Notes: generated by a model from the letters alone, not told the origin. DNA of 55,932 bases from CAYFUL01 sp964346375 (GCA_964346375.1 CAYFUL010000001.1:1-55932), one strand, 5' to 3'; positions 1-7,890 are shown, counted from the first letter of the stretch. Numbers and translations: made by a program.

Positions 1-292
1 CTGCTCCTGTTATCATGTTCTTTACGTAGTCAGCGTGGCCTGGACAGTCTACGTGTGCGTAGTGACGGTTTGGTGTTTCGTATTCTACGTGTGATGTGGA
101 GATTGTTATTCCTCTTTCTCTTTCTTCTGGTGCCTTGTCTATATGTGCGTAGTCTATGAATTCTCCTCCACCGTATCTTTTGTTTAATACTAGTGTTATT
201 GCTGCGGTTAATGTTGTTTTACCGTGGTCTACGTGACCTATTGTTCCTATATTTACGTGGGGTTTATTTCTTTCAAATTTTCCTTTAGCCAT
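1..292 (-). CDS. tuf: Elongation factor Tu (5' part, cut by window edge)
   Basis: EF-Tu delivers aminoacyl-tRNA to the ribosomal A site as a GTP complex. Only the N-terminal 97 codons are in the window. The protein begins MAKGKFERNKPHVNIGTIGH, followed by the P-loop GHVDHGKT (residues about 18-25), the switch I segment with RGITI, and the DCPGH G-3 motif near residue 80. Start is ATG at 290-292 with GGAGGA just upstream. All but one of the visible Ile codons are ATA and Thr is mostly ACA, which gives a reference for highly expressed genes of this genome. A consensus-like promoter sits directly in front (323-351), so it can be transcribed independently of the upstream lyase gene. Confidence 0.97.
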   Translation of the reverse strand, partial: MAKGKFERNKPHVNIGTIGHVDHGKTTLTAAITLVLNKRYGGGEFIDYAHIDKAPEERERGITISTSHVEYETPNRHYAHVDCPGHADYVKNMITGA

Positions 293-322
293 TTCGTCCT
301 CCTATAGCTTTTTATTACCTAA

Positions 323-351
323 ATGATACAATAAATACATTTAAATTTCAA
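323..351 (-). promoter_or_regulatory. Putative sigma-A promoter of tuf
   Basis: Read on the minus strand, TTGAAA (346-351) and TATCAT (323-328) are separated by exactly 17 bases. The -35 hexamer overlaps the stop codon of the preceding lyase gene. The predicted start would give a leader of roughly 25 bases before tuf, which fits the short gap. Inferred from sequence match only. Confidence 0.6.
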
Positions 352-1508
352 CTATTTATAGCTGTAACTAGCCTACTAAGGGATTTTTTCCAATCCTCTG
401 TTGGTATTGCCATATTAAATCTTTCAAAACCTACTCCCTCATCGCCAAATATATATCCCTCGTCTGTAAATAGATTATTATCTACCATCCTCTGTTCCAA
501 ATCTTCTTTAGATAGATTTAAACTCCTTAAATCCACCCATGAAAGATATGTCCCCTCTAGTGGACTTACTGTTATTTCTTTAAAGGGGGATAGAGTTTCT
601 ACAAGGCAGTCATAATTTTTCTTTACTACCTCTATCATTTCATTCTTCCAATTTTCTCCATCTCTATATGCGTAGTATGTTCCTGCAAGTCCAAGGGCAT
701 TTACTCCGCCGTTGTGAAATTTCTCCTGAGTTTTAATAAATTTCTTTCTTAAATCCCTGTCAGGGATAATAATATTTGAAGTACTAAGTCCTGCTAAATT
801 AAATGTCTTTGACGCAGCGGTACACACTATTACTCTTTCATAGTCTGTAATTTTTAAAATACTTGTGTGGGTAAAGCCGGGCATAATTATATCATTCCAT
901 ATTTCATCACATACTATGGTTAAATTATGCCTTTTACAAATCTCCACTATTTTTTCCAGTTCATCTACTTTCCAAACTCTGCCTACTGGATTGTGGGGAG
1001 ATGAAATTATTAATAGCTTGTTCTCTTTTAAAGATGCAAGGTGTTCAAAATTTTCAAAGTCTATGGTATAGTAGCCCTTATTATTTATTAGAGGTGAGTT
1101 TACAATTTTTCGCCCTGTATTTTCTATTGCCATGGAAAATGGATAGTACACTGGCTTAAATATTATTACTCCATCTCCCACTTCAGTAGTTGCTTCTATT
1201 GCGTTATATAGTGCCGTTACAACTCCTGGAGTAGTTACTATTTCCTCTTTTTCTATTTCAACATCGTGCTCAACTCTATTCCACCTTATAACTTCTCCTA
1301 GGTAGTCCTCCCCGGGGATGGTATATCCTAAAATATTTTCCCTTAAATACTTACTTAACCCCTCTACAATTTCTGGAGCAGTTTCAAATTCCATATCTGC
1401 TACGGAAAGGGGAACTATTGATGAATCTACATCCTTTTTTATCTTTCTCATTAGTTGCCATTTTGAAGATATATCTCTTCTATTAACCCTCTTAGTAAAA
1501 TTATACAT
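348..1508 (-). CDS. patB: PatB/MalY-type PLP C-S lyase (cystathionine beta-lyase-like aminotransferase)
   Basis: Fold-type I PLP enzyme of 386 aa, the usual length for the MalY/PatB subgroup, which cleaves cystathionine or cysteine to pyruvate, ammonia and a thiol. Visible motifs are SSPHNPVGRVW (about 169-179), the DEIW aspartate segment (about 201-204) and the PLP-lysine motif TAASKTFNLAG with Lys234. The N-terminal SVADMEF stretch (residues 35-41) is also typical of the subgroup. The ATG at 1506-1508 overlaps the end of the phospholipase-like gene by 8 bases, so the two are probably translationally coupled. Cytoplasmic. Substrate preference (cystathionine versus cysteine) cannot be read from sequence. 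Confidence 0.9.
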   Translation of the reverse strand: MYNFTKRVNRRDISSKWQLMRKIKKDVDSSIVPLSVADMEFETAPEIVEGLSKYLRENILGYTIPGEDYLGEVIRWNRVEHDVEIEKEEIVTTPGVVTALYNAIEATTEVGDGVIIFKPVYYPFSMAIENTGRKIVNSPLINNKGYYTIDFENFEHLASLKENKLLIISSPHNPVGRVWKVDELEKIVEICKRHNLTIVCDEIWNDIIMPGFTHTSILKITDYERVIVCTAASKTFNLAGLSTSNIIIPDRDLRKKFIKTQEKFHNGGVNALGLAGTYYAYRDGENWKNEMIEVVKKNYDCLVETLSPFKEITVSPLEGTYLSWVDLRSLNLSKEDLEQRMVDNNLFTDEGYIFGDEGVGFERFNMAIPTEDWKKSLSRLVTAINS

Positions 1509-2303
1509 TTTTCACTCCATTGTAATTTAAATTAAACTCCTCTGGAATTTTTCCTCCCTTAAATAAATATTTATACACTTCCAAAGTGAGTCTTGGTGCA
1601 ATTTTTAATCCTCTGTAATAATCCTCTAGTAGAATTTTATTTACGCCCTCCGCCTTTTTTCTTAGGGTAGATGTTAAAATTTGACCTATATAGCTTTTCA
1701 TTCCAGCTAATTTAAAAACGCCTAGTAGAAATTTTTCCTTTAGAGGACTTTTATTATTTAATAGTTTCTCCACAAAATAAAATCCATTTATAGAGTCCTT
1801 TACCATATTATAGTCAATATCCTCATAATTTTCATATAGTGCTGTAACCGTTCTCTTTAAATTCTCTCCTGTGGGAATAATTTCCTCCCTATTGTGGTTC
1901 TTTAGGGAAATATTGTCCCTATATATAAAATATCTATCTAGCTCCGTCTCCATTTCCATGTGGGTGTAGTCTGGAGTTTCTATTCTATCCACACTTGGGT
2001 GAATATTTGAGTCCAGTATATAGTGGCAAATACATCCTAAAAAATAGGCGAATACCTCTGAACCCTCTCCATAATTTATTACAGTCTCCTCTACAGTTTT
2101 TATAAAATCTGAACCATACCTATCGTGAATTTCCGTCCCCGGATTATTTTTTCCCAGCATTTTTAAATTAAAGAAGAATAGATCTGGACCTTGGTTTCCA
2201 AAATAATGGTAGTCTGGAAATTTTTCCACTATTTTTTTAGATCACTAACTAAATTTTCTACTAGCTCTCTTCCAAATGAATAATGTGTATACAAACTTGC
2301 CAA
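1501..2303 (-). pseudogene. Zinc-dependent phospholipase C-like protein, split by a frameshift at an A7 run
   Basis: The long frame 1501-2229 (GTG start, 242 aa) has no usable ribosome site, begins mid-domain at KFPDYHYFGNQGPD, and resembles the zinc-dependent phospholipase C (S1/P1 nuclease-like) family. The missing N-terminus lies in another frame: GGAGG (2309-2313), then TTG at 2301-2303 encoding MASLYTHYSFGRELVE and ending at a TAG right after AAAAAAA (2232-2238). One extra A, or a -1 slip on A_AAA_AAA, would join the two parts into a protein of about 267 aa with the family-typical THY start. It could be a pseudogene, a phase-variable gene, a slippage-decoded gene or a sequencing error. 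Possible ligands are histidines and aspartates such as the CHYILDSNIHP segment. It is upstream of, and coupled to, the C-S lyase gene. Confidence 0.75.
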
Positions 2304-2340
2304 ATTTTCCTCCAAATGTTTTAAAAAAATACATTTCTAT

Positions 2341-2430
2341 ATTGACTTAAATCAATAGATATTGTACTATCTAATTGTCCCAATTTGAAATCTATATAGT
2401 TTTCTTACCCTATTATATAGACTTCAAATT
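2341..2430 (-). promoter_or_regulatory. Inverted-repeat control region ahead of the phospholipase-like gene
   Basis: Two inverted repeats lie here. The first, at 2382-2398 and 2414-2430, has 17-base arms with a single mismatch (a G-U pair in RNA) and a 15-base loop, with no T-run. The second, at 2341-2356, is an imperfect palindrome, ATTGACTTAAATCAAT. On the minus strand a TATATAAT -10-like sequence lies within and just past the larger repeat's arm (about 2409-2416), with TTGGAA at a suitable distance upstream. Operator function is inferred. Confidence 0.4.
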
Positions 2431-2456
2431 TGCGATTTCCAATCATACCTTTATTT

Positions 2457-2487
2457 AAAAAACAGTAGGCAGCCCTACTGTTTTTTA
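2457..2487 (-). terminator. Rho-independent terminator after surE (usable in both directions)
   Basis: Stem AAAACAGTAGG with CCTACTGTTTT and a 4-base loop, flanked by an A-run on one side and a T-run on the other. It overlaps the surE stop codon and closes the walJ-surE unit. Confidence 0.85.
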
Positions 2488-3246
2488 TTCTTTAATATGC
2501 TCTTTTAACTCTCTTATCAATCCACAGTTGGTTAAATCGTAAATCAGTGGCGTTACGCTTACATACCCTTCTTGTAAATAGTACTTGTCAGTTCCAATTT
2601 CGTCTTGAATTTGCCTTTTACCCTTAATTTCAAAGGTAATTGCCTCGGTGGAATTTTCGTCCTTGTTCATAAAGTAGTAGTCCTTAGTTGTACCACCTAT
2701 TTTACAAACCTTAATGCCCTTTACCTGGTCATAGGGAAGCCTTGGAGCATTAATATTTATTACTATATTCTTTCCAATGTAGGCTTCCTTTACCTGGTTA
2801 AAAATCTCTACTGCAAATCTTGAAGCAGTTTCAAAATTTACATCCCCATCCTTCCACTTTGCACTTACTGCAATTGCAGGGTATCCTAGAATACTCGCCT
2901 CTATTGCAGCAGAAACTGTACCGGAATACAGTACGTCTATCCCTGCATTGGCTCCAAAATTACATCCTGAAAATACAAAGTCAAAATCTCCATCAGTTAC
3001 TTCCACCGCAACTCTTACACAGTCTGCTGGAGTACCTAGTACGGAAAATACTGGAGCGTTAATTCCTTCAAGCTTCTGTTTTTTTACAATTATATCATCT
3101 GAAAAAGTAATTGAATGACTTTTTCCAGAGTTTTCATATTCTGGTGCAACAATAGTTAATTCGTGACCCTCTTTTTCAAGTTGGGTAGCTAATTCCCTTA
3201 TACCTGGAGCAAGAAAACCATCGTCATTTGTCAATAATATCTTCAT
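2485..3246 (-). CDS. surE: 5'/3'-nucleotidase SurE
   Basis: SurE-family metal-dependent phosphatase acting on nucleoside 5'/3'-monophosphates in the cytoplasm. The protein is 253 aa, the normal family length. The N-terminus MKILLTNDDG gives the metal-binding Asp pair (8-9), with the conserved SGKSHSITF loop (40-48) and SGCNFGAN (93-100) containing the ligand Asn96, then YSGTVSAAIEA. The usual GDD triplet after the Asn loop reads GID here, a minor deviation. Its ATG overlaps the stop of walJ (ATGA), so the two are co-translated. A bidirectional terminator follows. Confidence 0.95.
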   Translation of the reverse strand: MKILLTNDDGFLAPGIRELATQLEKEGHELTIVAPEYENSGKSHSITFSDDIIVKKQKLEGINAPVFSVLGTPADCVRVAVEVTDGDFDFVFSGCNFGANAGIDVLYSGTVSAAIEASILGYPAIAVSAKWKDGDVNFETASRFAVEIFNQVKEAYIGKNIVININAPRLPYDQVKGIKVCKIGGTTKDYYFMNKDENSTEAITFEIKGKRQIQDEIGTDKYYLQEGYVSVTPLIYDLTNCGLIRELKEHIKE

Positions 3247-4040
3247 ACTTCACCTACTTTATATATTCTTGATACTTCTTCCCTTGGTGCAACTTCTAGT
3301 GAATAGTCTATGCCCTCGAAAATATTTAGCTGACCTAAACCATCTCTTACAGATCTTAGAGCTTTTAAAGGGGTGTTATTGTCCTTAGAAAGGTGGGAAA
3401 GTATTACTACCTCATTCTTCTTTTCCAAAACCCTACCTAGTACTTCCACTGCATTGTCATTTGAAAGATGGCCTCTGTTTGAAGCAATCCTCTGTTTTAA
3501 TGACCATGGGTAGGAGCCGTTAAGTAGCATATCCCTATCGTGGTTTGCCTCTATAAAATAAAGGTCCGATCCATTAATATCACTCATCATCTCAGAGTTT
3601 ACATATCCTGTATCAGTTAGTATAGAAACCTTTTTATCTCTACCTGAAATTACAAAGCCACATCCACTTTCACAGTCGTGAAATATGCCAATGGGTTTAA
3701 TATATAGGTCCTTAAAATTAAATCCCCTTCCCAGTTCAAAGGAGTAGGAATTTTCTGGACTAATATTTTTTACCATGGGAGCCATTGCAACAAAGGTCTC
3801 GTGGTTTGAAAAGACCTTTAAATTATACCTTCTACTAAGTATGCCAATGCCCTTTGCATGGTCAATATGCTCATGGGTTACAAAAATTCCATCGAGAGTA
3901 GAGGGGTCTACATCAATTTGTTTTAAAAGATTTTCTATCTTCTTTCCACTTAGTCCTGCATCTATTAATATTCGAGTATTTTCGTATTCTAAAAATTCAC
4001 AATTACCGTCACTGCCACTAGAAAGTGAGCAAAACCTCAT
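3243..4040 (-). CDS. walJ: WalJ/YycJ-type metallo-beta-lactamase-fold hydrolase
   Basis: MBL-fold protein of 265 aa. The metal-binding motif THEHIDH gives His56, His58, Asp60 and His61, and the later ligands fall in TDTGYV, EANHD and LSHLS. The start MRFCSLSSGSDGN matches the YycJ/WalJ subgroup, which in Bacilli sits with the WalKR cell-wall kinase system and is linked to cell division. No walKR genes are present here; instead it is paired with surE. Start ATG at 4038-4040 has AGGAGG upstream. Nuclease activity has been suggested for relatives, but the substrate here is unknown. Confidence 0.88.
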   Translation of the reverse strand: MRFCSLSSGSDGNCEFLEYENTRILIDAGLSGKKIENLLKQIDVDPSTLDGIFVTHEHIDHAKGIGILSRRYNLKVFSNHETFVAMAPMVKNISPENSYSFELGRGFNFKDLYIKPIGIFHDCESGCGFVISGRDKKVSILTDTGYVNSEMMSDINGSDLYFIEANHDRDMLLNGSYPWSLKQRIASNRGHLSNDNAVEVLGRVLEKKNEVVILSHLSKDNNTPLKALRSVRDGLGQLNIFEGIDYSLEVAPREEVSRIYKVGEV

Positions 4041-4126
4041 AGTAACCTCCTAATAGTACCAGTAGTATATTCAACCTGTATGTTAAATTTATAAATTAAT
4101 TGTAAAATAACTGATACATTAAATCA

Positions 4127-4591
4127 TTATAGCATATTGGATTTTTTTCTTCTTAAATTTTTAAAAAATCTTGAAATTATATAGGAGGAGAGTTTTTTTT
4201 CTATGCCAAATTCCACAGGGAAGGAATGATTAAATCCATCTACATTTTGTAGAGCAAGGTTTGAACCGGCGCAACCCATTCGAGGATTTTCTGTACCTAT
4301 GTAGAGTTTTTTTATGCGAAAATTTAACATGGCACCCATACACATTGCACATGGTTCTAAATTTACATATACCTCGCATTCCTCAAGGTGGTAAGAATTT
4401 AAATGTTTCGCCGCCTCTGATAGGGCAATAATTTCTCCATGGTAGACTGCGTTTTTAAGTAGCTCTTTTTTATTGTACCCCTCTCCAATAATTTCCCCAT
4501 CTTTTACTACAACACATCCTATTGGAATGTCTCCGTTTTTATAGGCAATTAATGAAAGCTCTAGGGCTCTTTTCATAAAAGTATTTTCCAT
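4127..4591 (-). CDS. tadA: tRNA adenosine(34) deaminase TadA
   Basis: Cytidine-deaminase-fold enzyme converting A34 to inosine in tRNA-Arg(ACG). From the ATG at 4591 the protein is 154 aa. The zinc motif is HGEI (His51, Glu53) instead of the usual HAE, followed by LEPCAMCMGA with Cys81 and Cys84; the C-terminal FNHSFPVEFG matches TadA. A TTG four codons upstream (4603) is possible, but GGAGAA lies between them at ideal spacing for the ATG. The gene begins immediately after the T-run of the metQ terminator, leaving no room for a promoter, so it is probably expressed by terminator read-through. The Gly in the HxE motif is unusual. Confidence 0.9.
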   Translation of the reverse strand: MENTFMKRALELSLIAYKNGDIPIGCVVVKDGEIIGEGYNKKELLKNAVYHGEIIALSEAAKHLNSYHLEECEVYVNLEPCAMCMGAMLNFRIKKLYIGTENPRMGCAGSNLALQNVDGFNHSFPVEFGIEKKLSSYIISRFFKNLRRKKSNML

Positions 4592-4601
4592 ATTATTCTC
4601 C

Positions 4602-4626
4602 AAAAAAAATCCCGGTTGCCCGGGAT
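4602..4626 (-). terminator. Rho-independent terminator after metQ
   Basis: On the minus strand ATCCCGG, loop GCAA, CCGGGAT, then eight T. It sits directly between the metQ stop and the tadA ribosome-binding site. Confidence 0.92.
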
Positions 4627-4629
4627 ATT

Positions 4630-5505
4630 TTAAAATGCTGGTACTACTGCACCCTTATATTTTTCTTCTATAAATTTCTTTGCTTCTTCAGAAGTTAGAA
4701 TTTCATATACCTTCTTAATCTTCTCTTCGTTTTCTCTGCCTTCTTTAGCTGCAACTACATTTGCATATGGAGATTCCTTATCTTCAATTACAATGGAATC
4801 TGTAATTGGATCAAGTCCTGCAAGAATTGCATAGTTAGAGTTAATAACTGCAGCAGCTGCTTCTTCATAAACTGTCGGAATATTTTGTGCCTCTACTGGT
4901 ACAAATTTAATGTTCTTTGGATTTTCTGTAATATCTGCTTCCGTTGCAAGAGGATCAGTTGGGTCCTTTAATTTAATTACTCCATTTTTTTCAAGAAGTA
5001 GAAGTGATCTTGCTCCATTTGATGGATCGTTTGGAATAATAATTTCATCTCCCTCCTTTAATTCGTCAAGAGATGTAATTTTCTTTGAATAAAGTCCAAT
5101 TGGTTCAATGTGAACATTTCCTACGCTTACAAGTTTTGTACCATGCTCAGAGTTAAATGAGTCTAGGTATGGCTTGTGTTGGAAGTAGTTTACGTCTAAA
5201 TCTCCTGAATCTAATTGAAGGTTTGGTTGAACATAGTCGTCAAAGTTTACAACTTCAAGTTCAATTCCAGCTTCAGCAAATTTTGGCATAAGCTCCTCTA
5301 TAATTTCACCATGAGGTGTTGGAGATACTCCAATTACAACTTTTTCTGCTTCAGTATTTTCTGTTGCAGTATTTCCCTCTGTGGTTTCAGCAGCTTTATT
5401 ATTTGCTCCACTATTTGCTGCAGGCGCATTATTTTTTGCTCCTCCGCCACAAGCTGTTAGTACTAATAGTAAAGATAGCACTAATAATGAAAATTTCTTC
5501 TTCAT
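4630..5505 (-). CDS. metQ: Methionine ABC transporter substrate-binding lipoprotein MetQ
   Basis: NlpA/MetQ-family lipoprotein of 291 aa that captures methionine outside the membrane. It has a basic start and hydrophobic signal (residues 1-17), then the lipobox LTACGG with Cys19 as the lipidated residue. A low-complexity Ala/Asn/Glu linker (about 20-56) precedes the binding domain starting KVVIGVSPTPHGEI. The domain shows VNYFQHKPYLD and the end segment KKFIEEKYKGAVVPAF, both typical of MetQ. It is the last gene of metN-metI-metQ, 11 bases after metI, with AGGAGG upstream, and is followed by a strong terminator. Confidence 0.95.
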   Translation of the reverse strand: MKKKFSLLVLSLLLVLTACGGGAKNNAPAANSGANNKAAETTEGNTATENTEAEKVVIGVSPTPHGEIIEELMPKFAEAGIELEVVNFDDYVQPNLQLDSGDLDVNYFQHKPYLDSFNSEHGTKLVSVGNVHIEPIGLYSKKITSLDELKEGDEIIIPNDPSNGARSLLLLEKNGVIKLKDPTDPLATEADITENPKNIKFVPVEAQNIPTVYEEAAAAVINSNYAILAGLDPITDSIVIEDKESPYANVVAAKEGRENEEKIKKVYEILTSEEAKKFIEEKYKGAVVPAF

Positions 5506-5515
5506 TTTTTTCCTC

Positions 5516-6166
5516 CTATTTTTTATTTATATTTACTGAAATTTTATTTCCAATAAATTGCACAAGTTGAACTATTACGATTATGGCAAGTACCGCCACC
5601 CAAAGTATACTACTTTCACGCCTTTGGTAACCATACCTCATCGCCACATCTCCTAGACCTCCTCCTCCAATAGTTCCTGCCATTGCAGAGTAGCCTATTA
5701 AATTTATAATGGTCAGTGTAATTCCATTTATAATTGATGGCATTGCCTCAGGAATTAGTACCTTAAAAACTATTTGGGCATTACTACTACCCATGGATTT
5801 TGCCGCTTCAATTACTCCACGATTTACCTCTGTTAAATATCCTTCAACAAGGCGGGCAAAAAACGGCGCTGCAGAAATTGCTAAGGGTACTATTGCAGCA
5901 TTAGTACCGTATCCCTTACCAACGATTAATTTTGTAAGGGGATATACCACTACCATTAGTATAATAAATGGCAGAGATCTCATAATATTTATAATAAAGT
6001 CCAATACGGAGTAAGTAGTCTTTTTTTCAACTAGCCCTCCCGGTCTTGTAACCGTTAGTATAATTCCAAGAATCATTCCAAAGAATATAGCGATAGCAGA
6101 GGAGATAAATACCATGTAAATAGACTCTAAAATGGCAGGACTTACAATATCAATAACTCTTTCCAT
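5516..6166 (-). CDS. metI: Methionine ABC transporter permease MetI
   Basis: Membrane permease of 216 aa with about five hydrophobic segments. The conserved cytoplasmic EAA loop reads EAAKSMGSSNAQIVFKVLIP (about 121-140), and IGYSAMAGTIGGGGLGD is characteristic of MetI. The ATG overlaps the metN stop as TAATG, so the two are translationally coupled. It forms the MetN2I2 importer with the neighbouring ATPase and the MetQ lipoprotein. Confidence 0.95.
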   Translation of the reverse strand: MERVIDIVSPAILESIYMVFISSAIAIFFGMILGIILTVTRPGGLVEKKTTYSVLDFIINIMRSLPFIILMVVVYPLTKLIVGKGYGTNAAIVPLAISAAPFFARLVEGYLTEVNRGVIEAAKSMGSSNAQIVFKVLIPEAMPSIINGITLTIINLIGYSAMAGTIGGGGLGDVAMRYGYQRRESSILWVAVLAIIVIVQLVQFIGNKISVNINKK

Positions 6167-7176
6167 TATAGCACCTCCACCCTAACATCTTGTTCTCGCA
6201 AATAATCCATTGCCTTAAAAATTTCAGACTGTTCTCCGTTAATCTCTATAATTAAATATCCCACAGTCTCACGATTTAATTTGTTTACATTTCCCGATAG
6301 AATACTTACGTCCACGTCAAATTTTTTAATACAGCTAGATAAAATTGGAGCGCTATAGTCCTTATCCCCATAGGTTAGTCTAGCAACAACTCCAGAAAAA
6401 TCGTCCTTATTAATATCCTCCTGAACCTTTTCTCCCTTATCCTGTAGAGAATAAATAAAGGAGGCAGTTAATTTCTCCTTAGGGTTTCTGAAAATCTCCT
6501 CAACAGTATTTTCTTCAATAATTTTTCCCCTCTCCATTACAGCAATTCTATCGCAAATTTCCTTTGCAACTTCCATTTGATGGGTAATCATAATTACAGT
6601 CATATTAAATTTTTCAACAATGCTCTTTAAAAGATCAAGGATGGATTTCGTATTGGCAGGGTCAAGAGCGCTAGTACCTTCGTCCGATAGAAGTATCTTA
6701 GGTTTAGTAGCAATAGCACGAGCAATAGCCACCCTTTGTTTTTGTCCACCTGAAAGTTCTCTGGGGTATGAATTTCTCTTGTGCTTTAAGTCAATAAAAT
6801 CAAGTAGCTCTTCAACTCTTGCCTTAATCTCACTATTATCCATCTTCATAATCCTAAGTGGATATGCAATGTTTTCAAAGACATTTTTCTGTTCAAAGAG
6901 ATTAAAGGACTGAAAGATCATTCCAATCTGTTTTCGCTCCTCAAGTAGACCTTTTTTATCAAGACCAAGTACACTTACACCATCAATTAGTACGTCGCCA
7001 CTCTCTGGTTCTTCAAGTCTATTAATACATCTTACCAAGGTGGATTTTCCAGCGCCAGATAGTCCAATAATACCAAATATTTCACCGTCATTAACAGTAA
7101 AGGAAACATCATCAACTGCTCTAAAAAAACTGTCCCCAAGAGGATATTCCTTTACAATATTTTTCACCTCAATCAA
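6166..7176 (-). CDS. metN: Methionine import ATPase MetN
   Basis: ABC ATPase of 336 aa energising methionine uptake. Walker A is GLSGAGKST (38-46), the ABC signature LSGGQKQR (141-148), and Walker B ends ILLSDEGTSALDP (Gly replaces the common Ala). A C-terminal NIL domain (about 265-336) gives methionine-dependent inhibition in the characterised E. coli transporter. The start is TTG at 7174-7176 with GGGGTG upstream. The 5' region lacks a recognisable S-box or T-box, so the usual Firmicutes riboswitch control was not seen. Confidence 0.95.
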   Translation of the reverse strand: MIEVKNIVKEYPLGDSFFRAVDDVSFTVNDGEIFGIIGLSGAGKSTLVRCINRLEEPESGDVLIDGVSVLGLDKKGLLEERKQIGMIFQSFNLFEQKNVFENIAYPLRIMKMDNSEIKARVEELLDFIDLKHKRNSYPRELSGGQKQRVAIARAIATKPKILLSDEGTSALDPANTKSILDLLKSIVEKFNMTVIMITHQMEVAKEICDRIAVMERGKIIEENTVEEIFRNPKEKLTASFIYSLQDKGEKVQEDINKDDFSGVVARLTYGDKDYSAPILSSCIKKFDVDVSILSGNVNKLNRETVGYLIIEINGEQSEIFKAMDYLREQDVRVEVL

Positions 7177-7801
7177 ATTATCACCCCATACAAATTAGAA
7201 CTATTCTACCACAAACTAATAGATAAAATAAGAGTAAAGAGATATAAATTATGTGAAAATTAAGCCACTGTAAAACAATTTTAAAAAAATGTAAAAAATT
7301 TTTGAAAAAATTTGATTGAAAACGTTTAGGATTAAAAACCACGGGTATAAAAAGAATACCAAAGAAAGAAAAACTTTGGAGACCTTGGCAACTAATCCAA
7401 TTAAAATATTTATCTCGTTTAATGTGTAAAGAAATATTAAACGGTTAACATAGATTCGTTGGAATTTATAAGAGTTTCGTTGGATTATTGTAAGATAAAT
7501 AGTAAAGAAAAAGAAAAAAGTAAGAACGTAGGAAAAGTGTATCAATACTAAATTTTGCATTAGAAAACCACGACAAAAAAAGATTTACGATAATTGATAG
7601 CTTTAAATTAATAAGTATTCGTGAGAAGGAAAAATTAAAATTTAGAGTAAAGAATCTCAAATTTACGCGAAGCCAGGTAGGGCGAATAGAAATATCAAAC
7701 GAAGAAAATTAAATAGACTTAGATTAGTTAAAGATCAAAGGTCAAAGAAAAACTGAATATTTGAAGTAAATAAGAAATTTATTTAAAGAAAGGACAAGAT
7801 A

Positions 7802-7849
7802 GTGATAGAACCAAAAATGTCACATTGGATTAGTTGTACAGGGTATTAA
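7802..7849 (+). CDS. Possible 15-codon peptide just before the terminator
   Basis: A GTG-initiated short frame encodes (M)IEPKMSHWISCTGY and stops three bases before the terminator stem. GAAAGGA (7788-7794) lies 7 bases upstream, a good Shine-Dalgarno position. Its placement resembles a leader peptide, but frames this short arise easily by chance in A-rich sequence. Low confidence. Confidence 0.2.
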   Translation: MIEPKMSHWISCTGY

Positions 7850-7852
7850 AAA

Positions 7853-7890
7853 GGAATGGATTTGATTGAAAACAAGTTCATTCCTTTTTT
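7853..7890 (+). terminator. Strong rho-independent terminator upstream of the pncB promoter
   Basis: GGAATGGATTTG (7853-7864), an 8-base loop, CAAGTTCATTCC (7873-7884), then six T. All 12 positions pair, two as G-U. It separates the upstream A-rich region from the pncB promoter. Confidence 0.85.

Larger units (their letters stand above)
7250..7890 (+). ncRNA. Candidate A-rich structured noncoding transcript upstream of pncB
   Basis: About 640 bases with no credible long gene on either strand. The plus strand is strongly A-rich and contains several paired elements: GGGTAT/ATACC (7343-7360), the overlapping alternative CCAAAG/CTTTGG (7359-7379), an enclosing GGATTA/TAATCC (7329-7398), an 8-bp stem CGTTTAAT/ATTAAACG (7416-7443), and a composite stem around 7618-7674 closed by TTCGTG/CGCGAA. 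It ends in a 12-bp terminator (7853-7890), and pncB has its own promoter downstream. This suggests an independent transcript. No known RNA family was recognised; a start point was not identified. The rest of 7177-7250 holds only the metN leader. Confidence 0.4.

Noticed and set aside
7371..7390. Cobalamin-riboswitch-like B12 box (GGAGACCTTGGC) with GCCACTGTAA upstream at 7264
   Set aside because: The remaining B12 riboswitch elements and spacing are missing, so the resemblance is probably coincidental.
7249..7660. Open frames on the minus strand in the A-rich gap (103 and 64 codons)
   Set aside because: Composition is Phe/Leu/Ile/Tyr-heavy as expected from T-rich DNA read by chance; no ribosome sites and overlapping each other.
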